A DNA stretch of 64,000 nucleotides from Leuctra nigra (taxonomy: Eukaryota > Arthropoda > Insecta > Plecoptera > Leuctridae), in contig OW203763.1 in NCBI GenBank assembly GCA_934045905.1, forward strand, positions 40,764,724 to 40,828,723, in the 5' to 3' direction. This document shows, one piece after another, positions 11,396 through 21,307 of the stretch (positions within the stretch are counted from its first letter, which is position 1; each line of letters begins with the position of its first letter). A program made the position numbers and the translations under genes. The notes beneath the pieces are model-generated. The model worked only from the letters and a program-made list of their open reading frames with translations, was not told the origin of the DNA and did no database searches.

Positions 11396-11970
11396 TCTTG
11401 GTGGCTCAGTTACTAAACTAGAAACCACACAAAAAAGGCTCCATTACTGGGTGCATTAGGGTGTCACAGCTTTTAATTTGTCAGAATTATTTAATTATGT
11501 AAAATTCAGTTAATTAAGTAAATAGAAAAAAAATTCAGTAAAGGCTCCATTACTAATATTCAGTGTATTAGGTGTTAACAACTTTTAATTTGTCACACTT
11601 ATTTAATTATTTAAAATAGAGTTAATTTGTCAATATTGGTGGCTCAACAAGAAACAAGAACAACACGAAACAAGAAACCACAAATAGGCTCCATTACGTG
11701 CATCCATTACGTGATCATAACTTTAAGTTTCTAAAATAAATTGTATTATTTTAATTATGGTAATTTGTCAATCTTGATGGTTCAGTTACGAAACAAGAAA
11801 CCTCACAAAATGGCTCCATTACTAGGTATATTAGGTGTTCACAACTTAGTCAAAATTATTTCATTAATTCAGATGTTGTAATCTGTCAATCTTAGAAGCT
11901 CGGTTACAATAAACAAAAAACTACACTAAAGGGTCCATGCAAGGTGTATTTATAGGTGTGTAAAACATTT
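11396..11970. repeat. Degenerate ~130-190-bp tandem repeats
   Basis: The phrase 'ggctccattac...ggtgt...caactttaatttgtca...ttggtggctcagttac' recurs about five times with divergence. The 62-kb copy of the neighbouring repeat ends with a single such unit, so this looks like an old local expansion of its 3' end. Confidence 0.6.
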
Positions 11971-13087
11971 AATGGAAATCTGTGGGTATGAGAGATTTTA
12001 ATTTCATTTCATCATCCAACAATGCCTACGTTAAAAAGTTAGAATAATAAAACTCTTTTAAATTATCATGATTTATTTCCAAACTGTGAGTCAAAGTCTC
12101 ATCAAGTGGCATTGTTTAATGGAAATAAATAAACCTGAAACTGATGTTCCTCCTAATCTGACGTTAATGAAATAAACATTGGTTTTGATGCGAACGTTAT
12201 ACGGAAGTGGTCTGGCTTGTTAAAATCGGCAATACAATAATATTCTTCAAGTATAGGCAATAGCACGAAGTAGTTTCCTGGTTTGAAAATATGAAAATAT
12301 TATCTTCCACAGCAACATCACAAAACAATATAATAATCACTAAATAAGTTCAGTAGACTAATTAAAATGCAAGCTAGATAGCTGTATACAAGTACCTATA
12401 GAAGAAGACAACAATACTAAATGGACATCGATCGTATTTGCCATGAACAAACAATGTAAACATTAAGTTGACCTGTCAGGGAGAGGCAGAGAGGTGGAGA
12501 TGCCAGGTATAGGCCGGCCCATGCTATCCGTGTACATAGGCGAGTAAGGCGGGTAGCGTAAATTTCATCACCCGTCATACTCCTTCCCACTAGCACTATA
12601 AACACCAGGTGGCTCAGCTAGTTAATCTTAACTAAGTTAAGACTAACTAAGCCTTCCAAAAACCATCCGGATTTTATTTAAAATGTGTTGTAAACATCTG
12701 TAAGCCTGCACGCTTTACCAATTGAGTTTATATGACATAAAAAAGTGAACTTGGGAGAATTTAAAAATGAGGAAACGCATTTGCAATCATCTATCTTTCG
12801 TGTACCTTTCAGTTTACCAATTGGCGACAAATATGTAGTACGAGATGAACGCACAAATTCCGGTCTACACCGGAACAATACACGTACAATTTACGTTATT
12901 CACATGACTCAAAGTTGAGAACTTTTAACAAATTATAATTTGAGATAACTCAAATTCAACCAAAAGAATTTGACCCTTTCGTTATACTAACTTCGGAACT
13001 ATTGAAAGAAAAACAGAAAACTTTAGACAAGAAGTGACGTTGTTGGCGTTAACTGTAATGATAGGTAACACTTAATGATCAGTGAAA
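11971..13087. other. Intergenic stretch, no gene seen
   Basis: AT-rich, with a slightly GC-richer block at about 12420-12620 that ends in the partial palindrome 'gttaatcttaactaagttaagactaac'-like sequence near 12621. Short open frames have no recognisable content. Confidence 0.4.
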
Positions 13088-13873
13088 GCTGCTATAAACT
13101 TATACCCCATATGACATGATGTATAAAAACAAAAACTTGTAAAAAAAACTGCCAAGCCCCTTCCCACTTAAAACAATTGAGATCTAAAAGAAGGGCCAAG
13201 CAATAATATATTGTTTAAACATTTTCGCACTTAAAATTCGTGAAATAATTTCGCCCAGCTACTGCCGCCAAGCACAACACTATAAACCTAACGTTGAGTC
13301 CAAATTTGAAGAATACAATCTAAGTGAACCATCATTGTAAACTTTAACAAATTATAAAAATTAAAAGCGACTTAAAAAATAAATTTAAAATAGAAATTAA
13401 AAAAATTAAAAATAAAGCTTGGCGCATTGAATTTGCATCGACCATGTAGACTTCTTCTATCTTCTTCCTTCTTTCTGTCTTTCTTCGGCTCCTTTATCGT
13501 CATCTTCTTTCTTATGTTGCCTTCTTCTTGACACAATGCGCCTAGCTTTATTTTTAATTTTTTTAATTTCGATTTTAAATTTATTTTTTAAGTCGTTTTT
13601 AATTTTTATAATTTGTTAAAGTTTACAATGATGGTTCACTTAGATTGTATTCTTCAAATTTGGACTCAACGTTAGGTTTATAGTGTTGTGCTTGGCGGCA
13701 GTAACTGGGCGAAATGAGTTCACGAATTTTAAGTGCGAAAATGTTTAAACAATATATTATTGCTTGACCCTTCTTTTAGATCTCAATTGTTTTAAGTGGG
13801 AAGGTGCTTGGCAGTTTTTTTTACAAGTTTTTGTTTTTATACATTATATCGGATATAAGAATGTGTAGCAACA
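13088..13873. mobile_element. Hairpin (foldback) element with ~340-bp arms
   Basis: The arms at about 13088-13432 and 13537-13873 are near-perfect reverse complements. For example, ACTGCCAAGCCCCTTCCCAC at 13150 answers GTGGGAAGGTGCTTGGCAGT at 13796. A ~100-bp spacer rich in TTCTTC lies between them. A transcript would form a long hairpin. No open frame and no clear target duplication. Probably a MITE or foldback element rather than a gene. Confidence 0.8.
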
Positions 13874-14089
13874 TTGGAGGTTGTGAATCCAGAAGACAGA
13901 TTATTTTTACATTGTTTTTACACTTTCAATGAACCAAAATGTGCTTCTCTTGCAAGACTGCGCAACACAATTCTATGTTTTCTAAGCGATCGAAGGGAAT
14001 TATTGCAACGCATCGATGTGATGAATAATATGTTGCAATATATTACACAGGCCTAGACTTGATATTATATCGTATCTATATTTTCATCG

Positions 14090-14160
14090 GCCTCCGTGGC
14101 GCAATGGTTAGCGCGTTCGGCTGTTAACCGAAAGGCTGGTGGTTCGAGTCCACCCGGGGG
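14090..14160 (+). pseudogene. tRNA-Asn (GTT) gene interrupted in the acceptor stem
   Basis: The first 71 nt of a tRNA-Asn are intact: GCCTCCG acceptor strand, A box, GTT anticodon, B box. A 1489-bp element then begins inside the 3' acceptor strand. Its far flank at 15650-15660 repeats ACCCGGGGG and supplies the last two bases plus the T-run terminator at about 15665. Joined across the insertion, the tRNA has a fully paired GCCTCCG/CGGGGGC stem (one G:U). As it stands, an extra G lies at the junction and the terminator is 1.5 kb away, so normal transcription termination and 3' processing should fail. Confidence 0.85.
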
Positions 14161-15649
14161 GCGTATTTCCGAATTGCACCCGATTTCGGCACCATGCAAC
14201 TTTGTCACGCCCCTTATATACTCTCTGACCGAAAAACATTAGAGTATTTTTGTACTGTCTTCCAAGAAACATTTACCTTATATTTAATGTCAAATTGTAA
14301 ATTAAAATATAAGAATTGATTGGATAGGTATTATTAAACCATACTTTTTTAATTCATTCATCAATTATAATTATCAACATAAATGCTTTCTAATAAAGTA
14401 GGACGATGATAGTAAGCATAATTATATTGTTATTCATTGAAAAGTACACTCGTAATTTTTTGCAATGTGTTATTTTTAATAAAGAAAGAAAAAGAATAAA
14501 AGTTACTGTTACAATTTTCACTCTATATTCTGTATAATTTGGTACACACATGCAATACAACACAATAGCATTATGATGTGCTTTTAAAAACATCTTTTAA
14601 TATGGTGATTTTTTTTTATTTTTATTAATGGTGTAACTATCATTCAGACAGTTTCTTCATGTACAAACATACAACATTCATTTTAATGACAATGAGAGAG
14701 TCTGATATCCTTGGGTTCCGTCACTTATTAGGTAGGCCACTTATTATGTAATTTTCCTAATAGTGTCTAAATCTTAAAAAGCATATCACAATGAAATAAT
14801 TCGCAAGCAGGTTACACATTAGGTGTACTTATTTTGTTGAGATAATTACTTAAAATATCTAATAAGAAGATTAGTTATTATCATATTCTTGATATAAACT
14901 AAACTCACACTATTATAAAATAAATGCATTGACAGTTATTTCGAAATTTTTGAAACCAATCACTGTTAATTTAAAGTGGAACCACTTCTATAAATTCGTA
15001 AATCTCAAAACACATCACATAAAACGGCTTGATGGTAGAAGATCTCCAAAAAAACACACTATCACCGACACCAACACATTTTCAAAACCTGAAATGTCAC
15101 TGTTGTAGTAATTGTGTTTCGGATATGTATCATTGGCTAACTGCAGAAAGTCAAGGTTGAGTAAGGAGAGTAATTAGTTTCTGACAAATTATTATTTCTG
15201 ACAAATTGCTGAAGAACAAAGACAAAAATGAAATTTACAAGTTCACAATCTCAACAAAATACAAAATAAAAGTCTTCAGCGAAAATCACAATTATTTCAG
15301 TACGAAACTTTTCATAGAATCAAATTTGATAAGACTTGGCCAAGATTTCCGCACACACCAGTCCGTTTTCTACGCAATTACAAACAACTTCGCCCACTTT
15401 TTACTGTAGTTTTCACCTTCGAATCATGGTCTAACAACACACTTCCATTTATCTTCTGATATAACGTTACAATTTACAATCACTGCATGTTGATTGTTAA
15501 TCAAAACCGAAAAAACTGTGTGCGACTTCCATATCCGCGTATGCAGAACTGTTCTCGCTTGGCCTGGCGTACTACGCACGCCTCTTGGGGGAGGGGCTTA
15601 ATAGACATATAGCATCGGTGCTGAAATCGGGTGCAATTCGGAAATACGC
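14161..15649. mobile_element. 1.49-kb TIR element inserted in a tRNA-Asn gene, 9-bp target duplication
   Basis: The ends are inverted copies starting GCGTATTTCCGAATTGCACC; about 36 bp match with few differences. The target duplication ACCCGGGGG (14152-14160 and 15650-15658) is exact and is confirmed independently by the tRNA sequence it interrupts. A 9-bp duplication is typical of Mutator-like elements, but 8-10 bp could be read at this G-rich site. The interior is AT-rich with no transposase frame, so it is non-autonomous. Confidence 0.85.
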
Positions 15650-15829
15650 ACCCGGGGGCGGACATTTTTCCTTTTTTCCTATGTTTGCATTATTTGTAGT
15701 TGTGTGTTTTCTCATAGATATTTTATACTCACTGCGTTTATAAATGTCTATGGTTTTCTGAACTAAATTGGAAGTTACGATGAACGAGTATGCAACTGAA
15801 GAGTAGAATTGTTGACTAAATTACCAAAT

Positions 15830-16051
15830 TCAAACGATTCAAGTTGACTCCGGACTAAATCTGCGGGTCTCGGGTTTGATTCCTCGACCGTCTTTCCTGA
15901 CCGAGCCGAGATCCTCAATCGAGAGGCAAATGTCGGGAAGGTTCCCTACTAAACAAATAGGCGATAATCACAATCACCTACTTCCCACCTTCCATCATCA
16001 GTCATTCTTCATCATCTCTCTCATCATGATATCAGACATCCGTTGCCATTA
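15830..16051 (+). mobile_element. tRNA-derived SINE, 5' part diverged
   Basis: The B box GGGTTTGATTCCTCG is followed by the module shared by this SINE family: TTTCCTGACC, then TCGAGAGGCAAATGTCGGGAAGGTTCCCTAC in broken form, then 'cttcccaccttccatcatcagtcattcttcatcatc'. The A-box part is poorly preserved. The hAT-type MITE at 16060 inserted just beyond its end. Confidence 0.6.
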
Positions 16052-16059
16052 GACTAGTT

Positions 16060-16881
16060 CAGTGGTCGAATTGGGAGTCAGTCAATGGGGGGGGGGGGGG
16101 GGGGGGGGGGGGGGTATACTTGGGAGCCGGCAGGAGTTTTGCCAGGGGGGGGGGGGGCAAGTGACGGAAGAAATGACCCGCGTTTATTTTATTTATTTAT
16201 TATTTTCCAAATACACACAGTGCATTTGCTGGCAGCAGGAATAGAAGGGTGTTGAGGGCGCGCCCCCACCTTGCCCCGCAGGGCTTTTTTGGATTTTGAC
16301 ACTTTAAAATCAATTTTGAGACGTTCTTATGTGTATTTTGTTATTCAACTTTTTTCATTTTACACAGTTTTCACTCCAATAAGGTGTGGGGGCATGCCCC
16401 AAAACCTTGCCCCGCATGGCGGTTTTTAGTTTTTTGGCACTTAATATTCAATTGTAATACGTTTTGAGACGTTTTATAACTTTATCAAACTGCACCACCT
16501 AAACAGCATAAAACTTTTATTTTTCCTGATATACATGGGGAGCCCCTGGGACCATGCCCCCCCGGACCATGCTGGTCCGGGGCTCACAGTCACGATGTTT
16601 TTACAATGTGAGAATTGAATTTGGTGCGTTTCTACGCTATTTTGATGCTATTTTAAGCCTATTTTTCTCTCGACAAATGGCGTCTACATTGGCTGTAAAC
16701 AGACAATTTTTCTGAAAATGGTATTATTTTAAAGTGCATTTTATTAGTTAGTGCTGTTTTTAAATCACTCTCTGGTGAAGTGGACAAATTAACCGTGGGG
16801 AGATGGAACTATCAATATATTCCCCATGGGGGGATTCGATCCCCCCGCATCCCCCCCCCCCCCCCCCCAATTCGACCACTG
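16060..16881. mobile_element. hAT-type MITE with poly-G tracts, TSD GACTAGTT
   Basis: The ends CAGTGGTCGAATTGGG and CCCAATTCGACCACTG are perfect inverted repeats, flanked by exact 8-bp duplications at 16052-16059 and 16882-16889. It holds G runs of ~28 and ~12, a C run near the right end, and a 'ccttgccccgcaggg' block that also occurs in the MITEs at 37886 and 40239. No transposase. Confidence 0.92.
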
Positions 16882-16985
16882 GACTAGTTGCAGTACAGTG
16901 AGACACACAAATGAAAGAAATAATCAATAAAACCAAATATAACACTCACATTCAATTTTGACCACACATATGTATTTATTTGTGG

Positions 16986-17222
16986 TCATTTCGAATCGCA
17001 TGAAATAAATGATGATTGGGAGATGATGGTGAAGAGTAGGTAAGGATGGAAGGTGGGAAGGAGGCGGTCGTCGTAGCCTATTAGTAGGGTACCTTCCCAG
17101 CATTTGCCTCTCGACAGAGGGAAAACCACGAAAAAACCCCAGTCAGGAAGGACGGCCGCAGGAATCGAACCCGGGCCTCCGGAATACAAGTTCAGAGCGT
17201 TAACCACTCGCCCAACCTGTTC
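16986..17222 (-). mobile_element. tRNA-derived SINE, nearly complete
   Basis: On the - strand it reads A box TGGGCGAGTGGTTAACGC, variable arm, B box GGGTTCGATTCCTGC, then TCCTTCCTGACTGGGG, a conserved ~60-bp module (CTGTCGAGAGGCAAATGC, GGGAAGGTACCC), and a tail ending in ACCATCATCTCCCAATCATC. The head resembles a class II tRNA with a long variable arm. This is the reference copy for the truncated relatives at 15.8, 21.0, 24.1, 44.3, 46.9, 48.7 and 56.1-56.7 kb. Confidence 0.8.
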
Positions 17223-17281
17223 CGTAAAATACAATTTTGATTTAAAAATACAAACTGTTTTTAAATCAAAATTAAATGATT

Positions 17282-17690
17282 TGTTAGGATAGCCACCCTA
17301 ACTAGTGTATGAATGTGTGTTGTTACTTGTGTTGTTATTATGTATGAATGTAGACGTAATTGTAAAAGTGTGAACGCAGTGTAAGTGTTAGATTAGTTTG
17401 GGTTCGGTTGGACAGCGAGGGATGCGCTCCTGTCAACCGAGTAATAATTGTTAGGAATGTTCAGCTGAGGTGGGCTCAAGATAGAGAGGTTGCTTGGCCG
17501 ACCGGATGCAAAGACAGGGGAGTTTCGCAGGCCAGCAAGAAGCCAGTCCGATACAAGCGAGCATCGAGGGCGGTTGCCCCGATGCTAGCTCAATGTATTT
17601 TTGTATCTTTAATCTAAGCTTTAATCAAAAAACGTGTTGAAATATATTTGTGTTTAATTTAAGTATTGTTGTAGTCCCCTAGACATAACA
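17282..17690. mobile_element. Solo LTR, 409 bp
   Basis: Starts TGTTAGGATAG and ends AGACATAACA, with an exact 4-bp duplication GATT at 17278-17281 and 17691-17694. The TG...CA ends and the 4-bp duplication fit an LTR retrotransposon. No internal coding region is attached, so it is the usual product of LTR-LTR recombination. The superfamily cannot be decided from the LTR alone. Confidence 0.75.
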
Positions 17691-17694
17691 GATT

Positions 17695-19035
17695 ATAAGT
17701 TATAATGAGGGAACCTGCCGCCTAATCATCCCGTGACGTATCGAACCATGAACTTGAAACAACACAACAATCGACAAGGTATGATGTCACACTTGTAATC
17801 TATTTCACCAATCATCACCACCATGCACTTGTGTCGTGTCAGTCCATCATCATCGGGACCTAGTTCGAGGGCGAACCAATCGATGAAACGCATTCAGTAA
17901 TGACTTTGACACCATTGCTGGGTCGAGGACAAATGCAACTGCACATTATCAAGAAACACGGAGTAATATGTGTTATTATTGAAATAATAATTGAACATTG
18001 CTCGTTGGCTAGACGACGGCGTAAATAAATTTCAGTATAGAGAATAGATTATCAATCTTATTTTTTTTTGAAATAAAGAACGATAACGCGTTGAGAGCGT
18101 GTGTATTACAATCTAATTTTAAAAGATAATTTGATAAAGATCGATAGATCGCCCACTATCACGTCTGTGTTTTATACGAACGATTGGTATTTAGTACACC
18201 CACGGATATACAAATTGATCTTAGTCCATAGATGGCGTAAAATCCGTTTGCAAATAGTCCGTGTGTTTTGGTAAGATGCATGTCGAGGAAATTCGAACGG
18301 ACTAAATGCTTCATTCCCATTTCCCTTCCAGCTAATCAGTAGCGATCAGCTGTTTGAAGCAGATCTGTAGTAGATACTTCATTATCAATCATTGATTGAA
18401 TCGTGTTTTGCTGTTAGCAAGTATGTTGTTCTGATGTTTTGGGAACATCGATTTATGCATCTGCTTGTACAATGAGTGTAGATTATGTATCGATTTCATT
18501 TCAATTAGATTTTGTTAATTCTTTACTTTCGTTCGACAAAACTAACTCTTCCGTGTATATACGAACAAGTATATTTCGATTCATGTTATTCATTTCGTTA
18601 AACTACTTTTGTTCCTTTTAGCTGATACTTAGAGGTTATTATTTGGTTATAATTTTACACGAATACCTTATCATTCTTTGCATTATTTGCATAACTCAGC
18701 ATACTGAAATATGGGAAGGAGCAATATCGCAGTAATTAGTCACTGAGACTATTTGGGTTTATTCTAGAAAATAAAGCTATAGGTCAAGTCAAAGTGTTAT
18801 AAGTTCCTTATAATCGGCCCTCAACGTTAGATGACCTGAGGTCGGAGTTAATACCACATAAATGGATATCTTGTATAACATAGACGATTTCGTGTTGCAA
18901 GAAAAGAGTAATGTTCCCATGTGCTTTACCAGCGATTTTTTTAAAGATTATTTTATTCACATGATTTAAATTATTTACTCGGCTTTTCTTACAAATGATA
19001 TACATGGAAATTATTAGGTATGGTCATAACCTTTT
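17695..19035. other. Intergenic or intronic stretch, no gene seen
   Basis: AT-rich, with 'catcatcatc'-type words near 17810-17850 that resemble a SINE tail. No exon or RNA gene supported. Confidence 0.45.
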
Positions 19036-19744
19036 ACTCTGTCTGTTTGTCTCTGTCTCAGGTTACTCTGTCTGTTTGTCTCTGTCTCAGGTTACTCTGT
19101 CTGTTTGTCTCTGTCTCAGGTTACTCTGTCTGTTTGTCTCTGTCTCAGGTTACTCTGTCTGTTTGTCTCGGTCTCAGGTTACTCTGTCTGTTTGTCTCTG
19201 TCTCAGGTTACTCTGTCTGTTTGTCTCTGTCTCAGGTTACTCGGTCTGTTTGTCTCTGTCTCAGGTTACTCTGTCTGTTTGTCTCTGTCTCAGGTTACTC
19301 GGTCTGTTTGTCTCTGTCTCAGGTTACTCGGTCTGTTTGTCTCTGTCTCAGGTTACTCTGTCTGTTTGTCTCTGTCTCAGGTTACTCGGTCTGTTTGTCT
19401 CTGTCTCAGGTTACTCTGTCTGTTTGTCTCTGTCTCAGGTTACTCTGTCTGTTTGTCTCTGTCTCAGGTTACTCTGTCTGTTTGTCTCTGTCTCAGGTTA
19501 CTCGGTCTGTTTGTCTCTGTCTCAGGTTACTCTGTCTGTTTGTCTCTGTCTCAGGTTACTCTGTCTGTTTGTCTCTGTCTCAGGTTACTCTGTCTGTTTG
19601 TCTCTGTCTCAGGTTACTCTGTCTGTTTGTCTCTGTCTCAGGTTACTCTGTCTGTTTGTCTCTGTCTCAGGTTACTCTGTCTGTTTGTCTCTGTCTCAGG
19701 TTACTATGTCTGTTTGTCTCTGTCTCAGGTTACTCTGTCTGTTT
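19036..19744. repeat. 29-bp minisatellite, ~24 units
   Basis: The unit is built from CTCTGTCTGTTTGTCTCTGT plus CTCAGGTTA. The main variant has CTCGGTCTG. Pyrimidine-rich with no stop codon in any frame of the + strand, so three overlapping open frames run through it; these follow from composition. Each unit carries CTGTCTCAG|GT, a pyrimidine tract followed by AG, as in a 3' splice site. Confidence 0.95.
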
Positions 19745-19756
19745 AAAATGTGCATG

Positions 19757-20379
19757 CAGGGTTGGGTAAGTTACCAAAAATAAAGTAACTTTAGAAAGTT
19801 ACGTTACTTTCTCCAAAAAGTAACTAGTTAAAGTTAAAGTTACTGAGAAAATAAAGGTAACTAAAAGTTACATTTTTCAGTGAAAGTTACTATGAAAGTT
19901 ACTCTGATAAAAATTGATAATTTTGAGGGAAAACTTGACATTACCACTTGCTTTGACATTATGTTGACTGGTGATGTATCAATGCGCGGGGGGGGGGGGG
20001 GGGGGGGGGTGAACCAATAGATGACCATTTCATTTCGCATGCAGAGCAAGCTAAGACGAAAGGAGGGGGAGGGGAAGGGTTGGTTAGGGTCGCGCGTACT
20101 CAGGTAGGCAGGAAATGGAATGATTTGATGCGTGCTAAATTTAGATACAGGTAAAATGTTTCGTTTACAATGTCAAGTTTTCTTTCAGGAGAGAGGTATA
20201 ACGTGTTCTAAAGTAACTTTCTTAGTAACTTTTAAAAATCAAAAAGTTCCCGTAGAAAAAGGAACTTAGGCGTTTTTAAGTTACCAGGTTTAAAAAGTAT
20301 TGAGTTACCATAAAAGTTACTGAAAAAGTAACGCGTTACCGGTAACGCGTTACTTTTGTTAAGTGACTACCCAACCCTG
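19757..20379. mobile_element. hAT-type MITE with poly-G tract, TSD TGTGCATG (copy C)
   Basis: Ends CAGGGTTGGG and CCCAACCCTG, subterminal AGTAACT/AGTTACT arrays, and an exact 8-bp duplication at 19749-19756 and 20380-20387. A ~22-G run lies near 19988. It inserted a few bases beyond the 29-bp minisatellite. Same subfamily as the copy at 52679-53291, in opposite orientation. Confidence 0.95.
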
Positions 20380-20387
20380 TGTGCATG

Positions 20388-21027
20388 AAGTTATACATTT
20401 AATTTAAATAAATGTTGACTTATGGTAATTATACAGGAACAAATTAGTGAAGAAATAAAAACCTGTTGCAAATAAGATGGATGAGATAACATGAAATAAA
20501 TTATGAATAAAAAAGAGCTAAATTGAAAATCTAAATATTTACTTTTTTAATTCATTAGAATGTAAAGCGGTCTCTTGGGTATATTTATTTTTTTATTATT
20601 TTTTTGTTACCGAATAATTTCCTAAGGAGAAGATTAGTGTGTTGCGATATTTGCGTTCTTGATGTTAAACTGATGTAAGTAAGTTACTGCGAAAAATCAA
20701 TTATTGTTGGTATTTGAAATGTTCGATGTAATCTGGTTGTTTTGTTGTAGCGGGGGAAGTTTCCTGCTAAAGTCATCCGCAGTCGATCTGTGGATAGGAA
20801 AAGGGTCTTTTAACTTTCCCGTCCCCTACTTTACCTGCGTGCGCACCATGCCCCATTGTTCATGCCGAGCCTTCTCTTGGGTTGAGCTCGCTAAGGGGTT
20901 CGTAAAATACCTGTTTTTCAAGAAAATCCCAATCCACAGATCGACTGCGGTTCACTTTAGTCGCAAGCATTTGAACTTCAACTGTAATAGGGGTTTGCTT
21001 CCACTAGATACTCACCAGAAATGAACG
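20388..21027. other. AT-rich stretch with one inverted repeat
   Basis: Contains a perfect 19-bp inverted repeat, CCGCAGTCGATCTGTGGAT near 20778 against its complement near 20932, extending imperfectly to ~35 bp around a ~135-bp loop. The open frame 20704-21024 runs across it with no recognisable content. No gene called. Confidence 0.5.
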
Positions 21028-21185
21028 TCGCCTATGAATGGCCTATTAGTAGGGAATCTTCCCAGGATATATATATCTCTCGACTGAGGAAAACCACAAA
21101 ACAGCCTTAGTCAGGAAGGACGAATTTCCGTGCAAGTTCAGAGCTCTTCTTCCTGAGCCAACTTGCTATAGCCCTATGACTTATG
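21028..21185 (-). mobile_element. tRNA-derived SINE fragment
   Basis: On the - strand it shows AGCAAGTTGGCTCAGGAAGA (decayed head), then TCCTTCCTGACTAAGG and a diverged copy of the GAGA...GGGAAGATTCCCTAC module. Related to the SINE at 16986-17222. Confidence 0.6.
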
Positions 21186-21307
21186 AGTTTGACCAATCAA
21201 TGAAATGCACTATAAAACTGTTCAAACCAACTGTTCATGTTCTATAGTTTTAAGTTGTAGATTATTGGTTGACACATGTTATGAAAATCAAGATATTGCA
21301 GAAGATG

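Noticed and set aside
14390..15409. Short open frames inside the tRNA-inserted element
   Set aside because: AT-rich, under 70 codons and without a transposase motif.
18995..19783. Three overlapping open frames over 200 codons
   Set aside because: The 29-bp unit has no stop in any + frame, so all three frames are open by composition.
20704..21024. 106-residue open frame
   Set aside because: It spans an inverted repeat and the edge of a SINE; no recognisable protein content.
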